From Bhargavaea changchunensis (lineage in GTDB: Bacteria > Bacillota > Bacilli > Bacillales_A > Planococcaceae): a stretch of DNA of 64,000 nucleotides. The notes beneath the pieces were generated by a model. That model was not told the DNA's origin and did no database searches. It worked only from the letters and a program-made list of their open reading frames with translations. Positions 15,772 through 24,101 of this stretch are shown one piece after another (position 1 is the stretch's first letter; each line of letters begins with the position of its first letter). Location of the stretch: assembly GCF_042665595.1 (NCBI RefSeq), contig NZ_JBHTCT010000034.1:1-64000 (forward strand). The letters run 5' to 3'. A program made the position numbers and the translations under genes.

Positions 15772-16569
15772 CAGCGCGTTGTCCGGACTGATTAATTCCC
15801 CCATGTTTACAGGGGTGCCGTACCGGCCGTGGCAGTCGGATCCGCCCGTTGTGAACAGGCCGTATTCCGCAACCAGACCGTCGATCCGTTCGTGGTCCTC
15901 TGCCGTGTGGTCCAGGTGGTGACGCTCGATTCCGTCCAGTCCCGCGGCCACAAGTTCCGGGATCAAATCATACGAATCCAGCTGTCCGGGGTGCGCGATG
16001 ACCGCGAAGCCGCCATCCTCTTTGATGGCGCGCACGGCGTCGAACACGTCGATGTACCGGATATCCCCCGACGCGGGTCCTCCGTCCTTGAACAGGGAGC
16101 GGTACAGCTGTTGGTAATCTGCCGAATCAAACGGCGCATCCGTCAGCAGATCCATGATGTGCTGCTTGTAGACGACACCGCCTTCCGGAACCTTGGCGAT
16201 CAGCTGCTCCTCATCCAGCCGGAGACCGGTCTCCCGGATTTTTCCGGCCTGCTCGAGCGTGTGCCTGTGACGCCGTTCCTGGAGCGGGCGGCAAAGGGCA
16301 TTGGTGTGCCGCGCATCAGGTCTGTAGTTGTACCCCAGCACGTGGACTTTGCGGTTGCGTTTAAAGTCATAGGCCGAGATTTCAATGCCCGGAATGACCG
16401 TAACCCCGTACTCTTCACCTAGGGCGAGCGCCTCTTCCAGTCCGTCTGTCGTGTCGTGGTCGACGAAGCTGATATGGGTGATGCCTGCATCCACAGCACG
16501 CTCCAAAACCTCCCGGACCGTATCGGCACCGTCGGAATACCGGCTGTGGACATGAAGATCCGCTTTCAT
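15748..16569 (-). CDS. PHP-domain phosphodiesterase of the C-P lyase operon (PhnPP-like)
   Basis: 273 residues with the PHP metal-site motifs: DLHVHSRYSDG at 4-14, FVDHDTTDG, PGIEISAYD, VIAHPGQLD, GIERHHLDHT and the final GGSDCHG. Within phn operons a PHP enzyme (PhnPP of Eggerthella) converts 5-phosphoribosyl 1,2-cyclic phosphate to ribose 5-phosphate and phosphate, replacing PhnP plus PhnN. No phnP or phnN is present here, which fits that role. It overlaps phnL by 4 bases. Other PHP phosphatases share the fold, so the reaction is inferred from context. Confidence 0.85.
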   Translation of the reverse strand: MKADLHVHSRYSDGADTVREVLERAVDAGITHISFVDHDTTDGLEEALALGEEYGVTVIPGIEISAYDFKRNRKVHVLGYNYRPDARHTNALCRPLQERRHRHTLEQAGKIRETGLRLDEEQLIAKVPEGGVVYKQHIMDLLTDAPFDSADYQQLYRSLFKDGGPASGDIRYIDVFDAVRAIKEDGGFAVIAHPGQLDSYDLIPELVAAGLDGIERHHLDHTAEDHERIDGLVAEYGLFTTGGSDCHGRYGTPVNMGELISPDNALLMSCKHS

Positions 16570-17279
16570 CGCTGCACCTCCGGCATTCCGCGAAGGGCTT
16601 TTTCGTTCATGTCATACACGCAGTCGCACAGCCCTTCCATGAACTCCAGGTCGTGGAAGATGCCGACGAGCGTCGTGCCGTCCGCCTTCAGCTTTTCGAT
16701 CACTTCCCGGACTTTCAGCTTGGACTGGTAATCCAGGCTGGCGGTCGGCTCGTCCAGCAGGAGGAGGCGAGGCTTCTTCACCGTAGCAATAGCAATATTC
16801 AGCCGTAGTTTTTCCCCGCCCGAGAACGTGTTCGGGAAGGTGTCCCACAGCCGCTCGTCCAGGTCGAAATGGCGAAGCGACTGCTCGGCCTTGATAGTTG
16901 CCGCCTCGGGCGATTCACCCATCCCGAGGAGCGCCTGCTCGACAAGTTCCCTTGCCGTCGTTCGCGGCATGACGTTCAGGAATTGGGAGACATAGCCGAT
17001 CTCATGCTTTCTCAGCCAGATCACCTGGCGCTCTTCCGCCTTTAGCAGATTGATCCTCCCGAACCGCTCCGAGTCGAACCAGATTTCTCCCTCGTCGGGC
17101 AGATAGGTGCGGTAGATGCTTTTAAGGATCGTCGACTTGCCGCTTCCGCTCTTGCCGACGATGCCGATGAATCCGCCCTGTTCCAGGCTGAAACTGATTC
17201 CTTCCACTGCCTTCCTCGTGGTATTCAGATGATGGCTCGTGAACCGCTTGCCGAACTCTTTCACTTCGAGCATGACCAA
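16566..17279 (-). CDS. phnL: C-P lyase operon ATP-binding protein PhnL
   Basis: 237 residues. Walker A GKSGSGKST, a long segment after it (FLNVMPRTTARELVEQALL), signature FSGGEKLRLN, Walker B LLLLDEPTASLD. PhnL is required with PhnG, H and I to attach phosphonate to ribose triphosphate, though its exact step is not settled. The TTG at 17279 has AGGAGG 8 bases upstream and is preferred to the ATG at 17273. Confidence 0.9.
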   Translation of the reverse strand: MVMLEVKEFGKRFTSHHLNTTRKAVEGISFSLEQGGFIGIVGKSGSGKSTILKSIYRTYLPDEGEIWFDSERFGRINLLKAEERQVIWLRKHEIGYVSQFLNVMPRTTARELVEQALLGMGESPEAATIKAEQSLRHFDLDERLWDTFPNTFSGGEKLRLNIAIATVKKPRLLLLDEPTASLDYQSKLKVREVIEKLKADGTTLVGIFHDLEFMEGLCDCVYDMNEKALRGMPEVQR

Positions 17280-17294
17280 TTTGTCCCCCTCCTC

Positions 17295-18476
17295 TCAGCT
17301 TTTCCGGTAATTCGTCCTTGTGACGACCACGCCGTTGACCATCGTCGCGCTCAGCATCGGGTAGCCGTCGTCCATCCGCTCGATGATGAGCAGATCCGCT
17401 TTTTTCCCCGGGCAGACCGAGCCGATTTCCTGTTCCATGTTGACGGCCTGTGCCGGACGGATTGTCACCTTGGCGAATCCTTCGTGGAGCGGAAGCCCGC
17501 ACTCGTCGTGCAGCCTGAAGATCGAATGAAGGAGCGCCGCCGGGTAGTAGTCGCTGCACAAAATATCCGCGCAGCCTTCCCGGATTGCTTCAGCTGCTGA
17601 CAAATTGCCCGAATGCGAGCCGCCCATCAGCACGTTCGGCGCGCCGACGATCGTGGCCATCCCGAGTTCATTCGCTTTTTTGGCGACGTCCAATGTGATC
17701 GGGAACTCACTGATCGTCGTGCCGTACGAGCGGACAAGCTCCAGCTTTTCCTCGTGGTCGTCGTCATGGGACGCGACAGCGATTCCCCGGTCAATTGCGA
17801 TTTCGGCTACTTCCCGGATGCGCTCGATCGTCATCTGCTCCCGGCTGACACGTTCTGCGATCAGGACGCCCACTTCATCGTCCGAGATGTCGCGGTAGCC
17901 CTTTAGCGTATTGCTGTAGACCTCAAGATCCCGGTACTGGCCCTGCCCCGGGGTATGATCCATGAATGACAGGAGATGCACCTTGCCGTCCCGGATGTTT
18001 TGGATCAGCGTGTCCACTTCGCCTATGTTGTCCAGCTCGAACCGGGCGTGAAGACGGTGGCGGATCAGGTGGAGGCGGTCACGCAGTGAACTGATTGCAT
18101 CGACAAGCCGCTGGACGTTTTCCGGCTGCCGGATCGGCTTATGGCTGAACATGTCTTCCTTATAGAAGGACAGAGAATGGAACATCGTCGTGATCCCGTG
18201 ATTGATCAGGATTTTTTCCGCTTCCCGCAGCGCCATGTTAAAGTCCATGATGCTCGTCGGACGCGGAGAGGCGATCGTCTCGATATAGTCCGAATGAATG
18301 TCGACGAACCCCGGCGTGATGTACCCGCCGTTTGCATCGAGCAGCTCCGCGTCCGGCCAATGCCCGATTTCTTCTTCCGGGACGATGTCGGCGATGCGGT
18401 CACCGTCGACGAGAACGGCCATCCCCTCAAGAGTCCGGTCTTCCAGAATGATCTTTCCGTTATGCAGAATGTGCAT
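17295..18476 (-). CDS. phnM: Alpha-D-ribose 1-methylphosphonate 5-triphosphate diphosphatase PhnM
   Basis: 393 residues of the amidohydrolase superfamily. Removes pyrophosphate from the ribosyl-phosphonate triphosphate to give the substrate of PhnJ. Seen: PGFVDIHSDYIE at 55-66 (metal His), FMDHTPGQGQYRDLE, VASHDDDHEE and ILCSDYYPAALL (metal Asp). Fits between phnK and phnL on the minus strand with 14-bp gaps. Confidence 0.93.
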   Translation of the reverse strand: MHILHNGKIILEDRTLEGMAVLVDGDRIADIVPEEEIGHWPDAELLDANGGYITPGFVDIHSDYIETIASPRPTSIMDFNMALREAEKILINHGITTMFHSLSFYKEDMFSHKPIRQPENVQRLVDAISSLRDRLHLIRHRLHARFELDNIGEVDTLIQNIRDGKVHLLSFMDHTPGQGQYRDLEVYSNTLKGYRDISDDEVGVLIAERVSREQMTIERIREVAEIAIDRGIAVASHDDDHEEKLELVRSYGTTISEFPITLDVAKKANELGMATIVGAPNVLMGGSHSGNLSAAEAIREGCADILCSDYYPAALLHSIFRLHDECGLPLHEGFAKVTIRPAQAVNMEQEIGSVCPGKKADLLIIERMDDGYPMLSATMVNGVVVTRTNYRKS

Positions 18477-18490
18477 ACTCTTCGTCCTCC

Positions 18491-19339
18491 CTACAGCAGC
18501 GAGTAAACCAGCTGCTGGGTATATGCGTGATTTGGATCTTCAAGGATCTGATCGGTCAGGCCGGACTCGATCACCCGGCCGTTCAGCATGACAAGTGTCC
18601 GGTCTGCAAGCATCCGGATGACGGCCAAGTCGTGTGACACGACAATCATCGAGATGCCCAGGTCGCGCTGGATCTGCTTGATCAGGTCGATGACAGCTGC
18701 CCGTACTGACAGGTCAAGGCCTGTCGTCACTTCGTCGAGGAACAGGATCGGCGGATCGTTCGAAAGCGCTTTGGCGATCTGGACACGCTGCTGCATGCCG
18801 CCCGAGAAGTTGCGCGGTTCTTCCTTCATCCGGAACAGCGGGATGCTGACGACGTCGAGGAGACGTTCCCCGGCGGACTGCATCTTGCCGACATGCCGGC
18901 CGCCCGCGGCGATCTGCTTTTCCGCGATGTTGCTGATGGAGGAAAAGTCCATCCGGAGGCCCTTGACCGGGTTCTGGTAGACCATGCCGTATTTGTGGTT
19001 GCGGATGTACCGCTTGCGCTGGGAGGAGACGTCGAACAGGTTCTCACCCGCGAGTTCAGGGTCGTCGATCGTCAGCATGCCTGACGTGACATCCTGATCA
19101 AAATACAGGCATTGCATCAGGGTCGACTTACCGCTTCCGCTCTCTCCCACAATCCCGAGGATCTCCCCCGGGTACACGTTGAGCGAGACGTCGCTGCAGG
19201 CGTAGACTGTGCCGCAGGACGGGCAGTAGTTCTTGATGAGACCCGGCCTGCCGGGCTGGCTGCATTCGCCGCATCCGGGGCCATACTGTTTGGTCAGGTT
19301 TTCCACTTTCAATAGGGGACGTTCTTCAAACTGTTGCAT
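18491..19339 (-). CDS. phnK: C-P lyase ATP-binding protein PhnK with a zinc-ribbon-like insertion
   Basis: 282 residues from the ATG at 19339, which has AGAGGTG 6 bases upstream and overlaps phnJ by 14 bp. ABC ATPase: Walker A GESGSGKST, signature FSGGMQQRVQ, Walker B ILFLDEVTTGLD. PhnK docks on the PhnGHIJ core complex near PhnJ. Unusual against the E. coli protein: residues 20-48 hold CX2C...CX2C (Cys23, 26, 39, 42) plus Cys48, placed between the adenine-contacting start and Walker A, which looks like a small zinc ribbon. Related Firmicute PhnK proteins may share it. Confidence 0.92.
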   Translation of the reverse strand: MQQFEERPLLKVENLTKQYGPGCGECSQPGRPGLIKNYCPSCGTVYACSDVSLNVYPGEILGIVGESGSGKSTLMQCLYFDQDVTSGMLTIDDPELAGENLFDVSSQRKRYIRNHKYGMVYQNPVKGLRMDFSSISNIAEKQIAAGGRHVGKMQSAGERLLDVVSIPLFRMKEEPRNFSGGMQQRVQIAKALSNDPPILFLDEVTTGLDLSVRAAVIDLIKQIQRDLGISMIVVSHDLAVIRMLADRTLVMLNGRVIESGLTDQILEDPNHAYTQQLVYSLL

Positions 19340-20192
19340 GATGCACCTCTTTTTCGCCCTGGCGCTCCAGCCGGTCCGCACAGTGGCTCGTGTCGTTGCA
19401 CTGGTACTCCGTCACGCCGGTTTCTTCGATGTAGAGTTCATCCAGGAAGACACCGGTCGCGCCGCAGAAGCGGCAGCACTTCCCGGAGAAGTCCTCCCCC
19501 TTGAACGGATGGTCCTCAAAGGCGAGGGAACGGATCTCGGTATACGGCGGGACAGCGTAGATTTTCTTCTCCCTGCCGGCTCCGAGCAAAATGAGCGCTT
19601 CGGAGTGATCCATCTTCTGATTATCAAAACGGGGGATCGGGCTCGGCGCCATGACGTACCGGCCATTGACAAGCACCGGGTGATCGGCACCCGTCGTCGT
19701 CCGCCCGTATTTCATGATCTGCTCGAACAGCATGAGCCATGCTCCGCTGTATTCGCTCTCGGCATGAAGCCGCTTCGTGATGGATTCCTTTTTCTCATAC
19801 TTGCGGAGCGGTTCCGGCATCGGCACCTGCAGGACGAGGATCTGGTCTTTGGTCATCGGGATCTCTGGAATCCGGTGACGGGACTGGATGAGCGTCGCTT
19901 CCTCCGTCCGCTCGGTTACGGGAATGCCCGTCGTCGCCTGCACCAGTTTCTTGATGCTGACGGCATTGACCGACTCATCTGCTCCCTGGTCGATCACCTT
20001 CAGCACATCTTCTTTCCCGACGAGCGAGCAGGTAAGCTGCAGGCCGCCCGTTCCCCAGCCGCGTGCCATCGGCATTTCGCGCGAGGCGAACGGCACCTGG
20101 TAGCCAGGGATGGCGACCGCCTTCAGTGTCGCCCTGCGTATCTCTTTTTTCGAGCCTTCATCGAGGAAGGCGAATTGCGGTTCAGCTCTCAT
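19326..20192 (-). CDS. phnJ: Carbon-phosphorus lyase catalytic subunit PhnJ (radical SAM)
   Basis: 288 residues from the ATG at 20192 (GGAAAGGAAGGG upstream); overlaps the end of phnI by 11 bp. Breaks the C-P bond of ribosyl 1-phosphonate 5-phosphate using SAM and a 4Fe-4S cluster. The cysteine pattern C240-x2-C243-x21-C265-x5-C271 matches the E. coli set C241/C244/C266/C272, where the last forms the thiyl radical. All catalytic cysteines are intact, so the pathway should be functional. Confidence 0.95.
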   Translation of the reverse strand: MRAEPQFAFLDEGSKKEIRRATLKAVAIPGYQVPFASREMPMARGWGTGGLQLTCSLVGKEDVLKVIDQGADESVNAVSIKKLVQATTGIPVTERTEEATLIQSRHRIPEIPMTKDQILVLQVPMPEPLRKYEKKESITKRLHAESEYSGAWLMLFEQIMKYGRTTTGADHPVLVNGRYVMAPSPIPRFDNQKMDHSEALILLGAGREKKIYAVPPYTEIRSLAFEDHPFKGEDFSGKCCRFCGATGVFLDELYIEETGVTEYQCNDTSHCADRLERQGEKEVHHATV

Positions 20193-21291
20193 GTCCGTCC
20201 CTTCCTTTCCTCGTGTTGCGCACGCTGTCCAGCTTGGACTGGAATGTGACATAATGCGGCATCTTCAGGTGGGAGATGAATCCGGTCGACTCCACCGTGT
20301 CCACATGGGTCAGGACGAATTCCTCGTCATGCGGCGGGGCATCGCTTCCAGGGTGCTCCAGGCACTGGTCGAGGATGCTCATGGCGATCGCCTTCGTTTC
20401 GTTCTGCCCGTAGCAGATGCCATAGCCGATCTCGAACCGGAGCTCCTGCTTGCCGTCCGGTCCCTTTGAAGGCATCGGGACGAACGACTCCACTTCGGTC
20501 GCCCGGACCGATCCGATGTAGTAGGAATCATCTTCATCCTCGCCGCCGTGCGCCGGGATCGTAATCGGCAATTGGCCCACGCGGACTTCGCCGACCGTCG
20601 GGTGGACCTGGCCATAACCCCTGAGTGACGCATAGCCGAGGGCCGTCACGGCGCCTGTCTGACCGCGCGTGAGGATCTGCAGGCGCTCGCTGCGCGAAGC
20701 GGGAAACTGGAAGACATTCTTCGTGACGTCATCCGGCTCGGTGTTGTCCGGCTCGAACGACTCGAACAGCCCCTCGTTTCTCAGATACTCCACCACTTTC
20801 GGATATGTGCCGTCGCCGGTTGCCTTTTCCAGTGCGGACAGTTCCGCTTCATATTGCTCCATCCACTGGTTCCGCTCTTCTTCCTTTTCATCGAGGAGGG
20901 AGAAGTCGATCAGGCGATGCGTATAGTCATGGGTCGCGCCGAGCAGCTGGCCTCCGGGAATGTCCTTGAAGCTTGCCGAGATCCGACGCTCCACCGCCAT
21001 CCGCTCCGGTTCCACCGTCTCGCTGTAATACAGCCTCGGCAGTGTCGAGCGATGTGCCCTCAGAAGGAATACGGCTTCCTCCATGCTGCCTTCCGCCTGT
21101 TTGATCGCAAGCGCCGCAAGCTCCGGAGAGTAGAGGCTCGCCTCGGACATGACCTGGTCGATGAGCAGTCTCATCGAGGAAAGGATGGCGGATACCTCCA
21201 CCTGCTTGCCGCCCTTGAGGCGTTCGTATTTGAGGCGGTCGATGGAAGCTTCGATCGCTTCCGTGCCGCCTTTGACCGCTACATAACCCAT
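20182..21291 (-). CDS. phnI: C-P lyase core subunit PhnI
   Basis: 369 residues, the normal length. Begins MGYVAVKGGTEAIEASI and contains GATHDYTHRLIDFSLL and the C-terminal EFVLTHVDTVESTGFISHLK found across the family. PhnI displaces adenine from ATP (nucleosidase) and, with PhnG, H and L, installs the phosphonate. It overlaps phnH by 13 bp and phnJ by 11 bp, so the GHIJ subunits are translationally coupled. Confidence 0.95.
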   Translation of the reverse strand: MGYVAVKGGTEAIEASIDRLKYERLKGGKQVEVSAILSSMRLLIDQVMSEASLYSPELAALAIKQAEGSMEEAVFLLRAHRSTLPRLYYSETVEPERMAVERRISASFKDIPGGQLLGATHDYTHRLIDFSLLDEKEEERNQWMEQYEAELSALEKATGDGTYPKVVEYLRNEGLFESFEPDNTEPDDVTKNVFQFPASRSERLQILTRGQTGAVTALGYASLRGYGQVHPTVGEVRVGQLPITIPAHGGEDEDDSYYIGSVRATEVESFVPMPSKGPDGKQELRFEIGYGICYGQNETKAIAMSILDQCLEHPGSDAPPHDEEFVLTHVDTVESTGFISHLKMPHYVTFQSKLDSVRNTRKGRDGHES

Positions 21292-21887
21292 GCCGATTCC
21301 TCCTTCGCCGAGATGGCCGTCGTGCGCGGGATGCAGGAGATGTACCCGTCGCCGTCCGTAAAGATCAGGTCGATGCCCGTCGGGAACTCGTGCGCTTTCA
21401 GGTTCCGGGTACTGACAAATGCCTCGCTGAGGGCAATCGGAGCTTCCGCTTCATCCCGGATGCCGGGACCCGACAGCTTTCGGCCCGACGGACCCCCCAG
21501 TGCTTCGGATTCGATGATCCACGCGGCCGACTGGTGGGGGTTCTCAAGTGTGCCGGCCTTGCAATCCCGCATCGCTTCAAGCAGTTCCGTCTCACTTGTC
21601 CCTTTCGGAGCGATGATATAATCCGCGTCTTCAGCAGTAGTGTGCGCGGCAAACGTGTAATCCGCGATTTTCCGGCGGATGGTGTCGGTACGGTCCCCGA
21701 GCACATGGAACGTGACTTCCGCGTCCAGCAGCGTCTGGACCACGAGGAACGTCGCCGGATGGCATTCCCGGACAAAATCCGCCTTGTCTGCCGATTCCCG
21801 GATGTCCGCGATCTTCCCGGGCCTGGCCATGCACTGCAGCAGTTCACGGTAAACTTTCTGGATGTCATGCACTGAATCGAGTTGCAT
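21279..21887 (-). CDS. phnH: C-P lyase core subunit PhnH
   Basis: 202 residues. Opening QKVYRELLQCMARPGKIADI and the closing FPTGIDLIFTDGDGYISCIPRT are diagnostic of PhnH, a PLP-transferase-like fold without PLP that forms part of the PhnGHIJ complex. Downstream of phnG by 12 bases. Confidence 0.93.
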   Translation of the reverse strand: MQLDSVHDIQKVYRELLQCMARPGKIADIRESADKADFVRECHPATFLVVQTLLDAEVTFHVLGDRTDTIRRKIADYTFAAHTTAEDADYIIAPKGTSETELLEAMRDCKAGTLENPHQSAAWIIESEALGGPSGRKLSGPGIRDEAEAPIALSEAFVSTRNLKAHEFPTGIDLIFTDGDGYISCIPRTTAISAKEESAWVM

Positions 21888-21899
21888 TGCGCTCTCCCC

Positions 21900-22322
21900 T
21901 CACTCTTCCATTGTGTCGAATTGGACTTTTGTCTTTTCCAGCGCGGCCAGTTCCCGGCGCTTCCTGTCGGCCAAACGGATCTCTTCCGCCTCCAGCATCG
22001 CGCTCCAACCGGCCGTCTCGGAAAGCCCGGCGCGGCAGGCCGCGTCGATCACCGCCAGATTTCCGGCAAGCTCTTCCCGGACGCCCGCTACGATGCCGAC
22101 GCCGATGTGGTCCCCGATTTCGACCTTTGCTTCCGTCACCAGCACTTCGCCCAGATAAAACAGGGACTGTTTGGCCGTCTCCCGCATTTTGATCATCGTC
22201 AGGCCTTGCCGGGGGGCGACCAGTTCCCGTACGGGATAGTGGTGCCTGATTTCAGATGCGAGCCGGGCCGCCAGCTCCGGGTTCCCTTCGATCAGGATTT
22301 CAGTCATGCGTCTCCGCTTCAT
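21900..22322 (-). CDS. phnG: C-P lyase core subunit PhnG
   Basis: 140 residues from the ATG at 22322, chosen because GGAGGGAG lies just upstream; the frame opens at 22352. Seen: QGLTMIKMRETAKQSLFYLGE and TEAKVEIGDHIGVGIVAG, the PhnG core. First gene of the lyase operon phnGHIJKML-PHP, directly after a Pho box. Confidence 0.92.
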   Translation of the reverse strand: MKRRRMTEILIEGNPELAARLASEIRHHYPVRELVAPRQGLTMIKMRETAKQSLFYLGEVLVTEAKVEIGDHIGVGIVAGVREELAGNLAVIDAACRAGLSETAGWSAMLEAEEIRLADRKRRELAALEKTKVQFDTMEE

Positions 22323-22355
22323 ATCGGACTCTCCCTCCTCTGCTGACTTCATCCT

Positions 22356-22404
22356 AACTTGGCGACAACTTAGCGCGGGTTAAGGCTGTGTTAAGAAATG
22401 TAAA
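22356..22404 (-). promoter_or_regulatory. Pho box of the C-P lyase operon
   Basis: Minus strand repeats TTTACA, TTAACA, TTAACC, TAAGTT and CAAGTT at steps of 10-11 bp (plus-strand starts 22399, 22389, 22378, 22367, 22356). This is the PhoP-P binding layout known from Bacillus Pho regulon promoters and implies induction by phosphate limitation. Confidence 0.75.
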
Positions 22405-22412
22405 GATCAAAA

Positions 22413-22550
22413 GCGCAAGCGCCCGCTTAGCAACGTACAAACTGGAGCCCTTCGTAATGAGATAAAGGAAACACGGCGAGGTACGGGCCGATGTTGACTT
22501 ATCGCAGTGGAGGAGGGTGAAGTTTGCTAGTTGCTGGGCGCTGGAGCTCG
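22413..22550. repeat. Structured ~135-bp element with complementary ends
   Basis: The ends AGCGCCC(GCTT)AGCAAC at 22418-22434 and GTTGCTGGGCGCT at 22530-22542 pair over 13 bp with a 4-base bulge, enclosing about 95 bases that contain GATAAAGGAAACACGGCGAG. A smaller hairpin GCGCAAGCGC starts it. I believe similar sequences are interspersed in other Bacillales genomes, but that is recollection. The rest of the 22323-22661 gap holds the Pho box and a terminator. Confidence 0.5.
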
Positions 22551-22612
22551 ACGTGGGCGATATGGGGATAATCATCTTCCACAGAGTGAAGTTTTATCAT
22601 TTCCTAAGCTCC

Positions 22613-22650
22613 AAAAAGACGGACCCCCGGTTATCCGGAAATCCGTCTTG
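22613..22650 (-). terminator. Terminator after the dihydrofolate-reductase-like gene
   Basis: Minus strand AAGACGGA...TCCGTCTT with an inner CCGGATAACCGG hairpin, followed by TTTTTGG. Confidence 0.88.
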
Positions 22651-22661
22651 CCTGTTCGTAT

Positions 22662-23216
22662 TCAATTCCGATGGTAGATCAGCTGGACCACGCCCGACGG
22701 GAACGTGCGGGTATCCGCAAGCTTCAGATCAAGCCGCTCTCTGACATCCGTGAACAGCGGCTTGCCTTCGCCAAGCACCACGGGATGGACGGACAGCCTG
22801 AATTCGTCCACGAGCCCCTCGTTGATAAAGGTGGTGATCAGCTCCGCTCCGCCGTACAGCCAGAGGTCTTTTCCCGTCTGCGCCTTTAGCTGCGCGACCG
22901 CACCAGGAATGTCATCCCGGATGTAAACCGCATCATCGCCGTCCTTCGTTCTTGAGAAGACGATCTTTTCCTTGCTGTTGATTTGTTCCCAGAAGTCGGT
23001 TTCTTCTGCGGATGCCCCTTCTTCCGGGACATACCGGCCCCACAGGTCATAGCTTTTCCTTCCATAGAGGATTGTACCGATTCCGTCGAGGAATTCTTCG
23101 AATTTCATCTCCGGCTCCATGATGCACCAGTCGATTTCTCCATTTTTCCCTTCGATGAATCCGTCGAGTGAGACAGCAAGATCCAACAGAACCCTTCTCT
23201 TTCCTTGTTCAGGCAT
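22662..23216 (-). CDS. Dihydrofolate reductase-fold protein (RibD C-terminal family)
   Basis: 184 residues. RibD_C/DHFR fold: VLLDLAVSLDGFIEGKNGEIDW at the start (split here: strand then the SLDGF turn), ILYGRKSYDLWG, DLWLYGGAELITTF and FRLSVHPVVLGEGKPLF. These YwjB/YyaP-type proteins bind NADPH; their substrate is unknown and they are not the housekeeping DHFR. It lies between phnF and phnG, but its own terminator separates it from the lyase operon. Confidence 0.85.
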   Translation of the reverse strand: MPEQGKRRVLLDLAVSLDGFIEGKNGEIDWCIMEPEMKFEEFLDGIGTILYGRKSYDLWGRYVPEEGASAEETDFWEQINSKEKIVFSRTKDGDDAVYIRDDIPGAVAQLKAQTGKDLWLYGGAELITTFINEGLVDEFRLSVHPVVLGEGKPLFTDVRERLDLKLADTRTFPSGVVQLIYHRN

Positions 23217-23240
23217 CGCTCTGCTCCCCTTTCAGTGTTT

Positions 23241-23957
23241 TCACTGTGTGTCGGAAATGTCGTATTTAAAGGTATCACTCCGGTACAGGATTCGCGTGTA
23301 TTCCAGCGTATCGCCGGAATGCCCGTCCAGGCAGCTGCTCTCCAGGGCAAGGAGAGGGACGAGACGGCTGCAGCGGAGCAGTTCCTGTTCCCGGGATGAG
23401 GGGAACACAACGCTCAGGAGGGCACTGCCGCTCCCGAAATCCCCGTAGCCATGTTCCCGGTAGTACTTGAACATGGACCGGATACCCGGTCCGTCCGTGC
23501 CGATTTCGGGAAACCGCGACTCGAGCACATGGGAGTAGTGGATGGCGATCGGCTCTCCGTCCACCACGCGCAGCCGGCCGATCCGCCAGACGGTATCATC
23601 CGGGTCGGCAGTAAGAATCCGTGCCGCTTCCCCGTTATCACTCGGTTCACACGAAACAATGGTCGTCTCGAGTGTGTGCCCGAGTTCCCCCATCTTCTCC
23701 GTAAAGCTCGTCTTGCCGCTGAGCGGAATCCGAATCCTGGCCGGTCCCGGCTTGAGGAACCGGCCCTTTCCCTGTACGGACTCGATCAGCCCCCGCTCCT
23801 CCAGATGATTGAGTGCATTCCTTACGGTATAACGGGGCACCCGGTACTGCTCGGCCAATGTGTTTTCGGACGGCAGCTTCCCGCCCGGCCGGATGTTTCC
23901 GCTTTCCAGCAACTCGATCAGTTCATCGATGATCAATGCATCTTTCTCGATTTCCAT
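23241..23957 (-). CDS. phnF: GntR/UTRA family regulator, likely PhnF
   Basis: 238 residues. N-terminal winged helix of the GntR type (LPSENTLAEQYRVPRYTVRNAL at about 28-49), then a UTRA effector domain (GDTLEYTRILYRSDTFKYDI at the end). PhnF-type regulators of this HutC subfamily repress phn genes. Its place upstream of the phn operon supports the call, though a gene lies between. Confidence 0.82.
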   Translation of the reverse strand: MEIEKDALIIDELIELLESGNIRPGGKLPSENTLAEQYRVPRYTVRNALNHLEERGLIESVQGKGRFLKPGPARIRIPLSGKTSFTEKMGELGHTLETTIVSCEPSDNGEAARILTADPDDTVWRIGRLRVVDGEPIAIHYSHVLESRFPEIGTDGPGIRSMFKYYREHGYGDFGSGSALLSVVFPSSREQELLRCSRLVPLLALESSCLDGHSGDTLEYTRILYRSDTFKYDISDTQ

Positions 23958-24057
23958 CCTTCTCGCTCCCCGTGCATCCTGTTTACTTTCATCATACCTG
24001 AACGCCCAGTTTATCTGAAAACAATGGACAAAGAGAGATCAGTTCTGTTTGACTGCA

Positions 24058-24091
24058 CAAAAAAACCTTCCCTGCTTGCACGGGAAGGGGA
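24058..24091 (-). terminator. Terminator of the SDR/MarR operon
   Basis: Minus strand CCTTCCCGTGCAAGCAGGGAAGG followed by TTTTTTT. Confidence 0.9.
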
Positions 24092-24101
24092 GAACCGGCG
24101 C

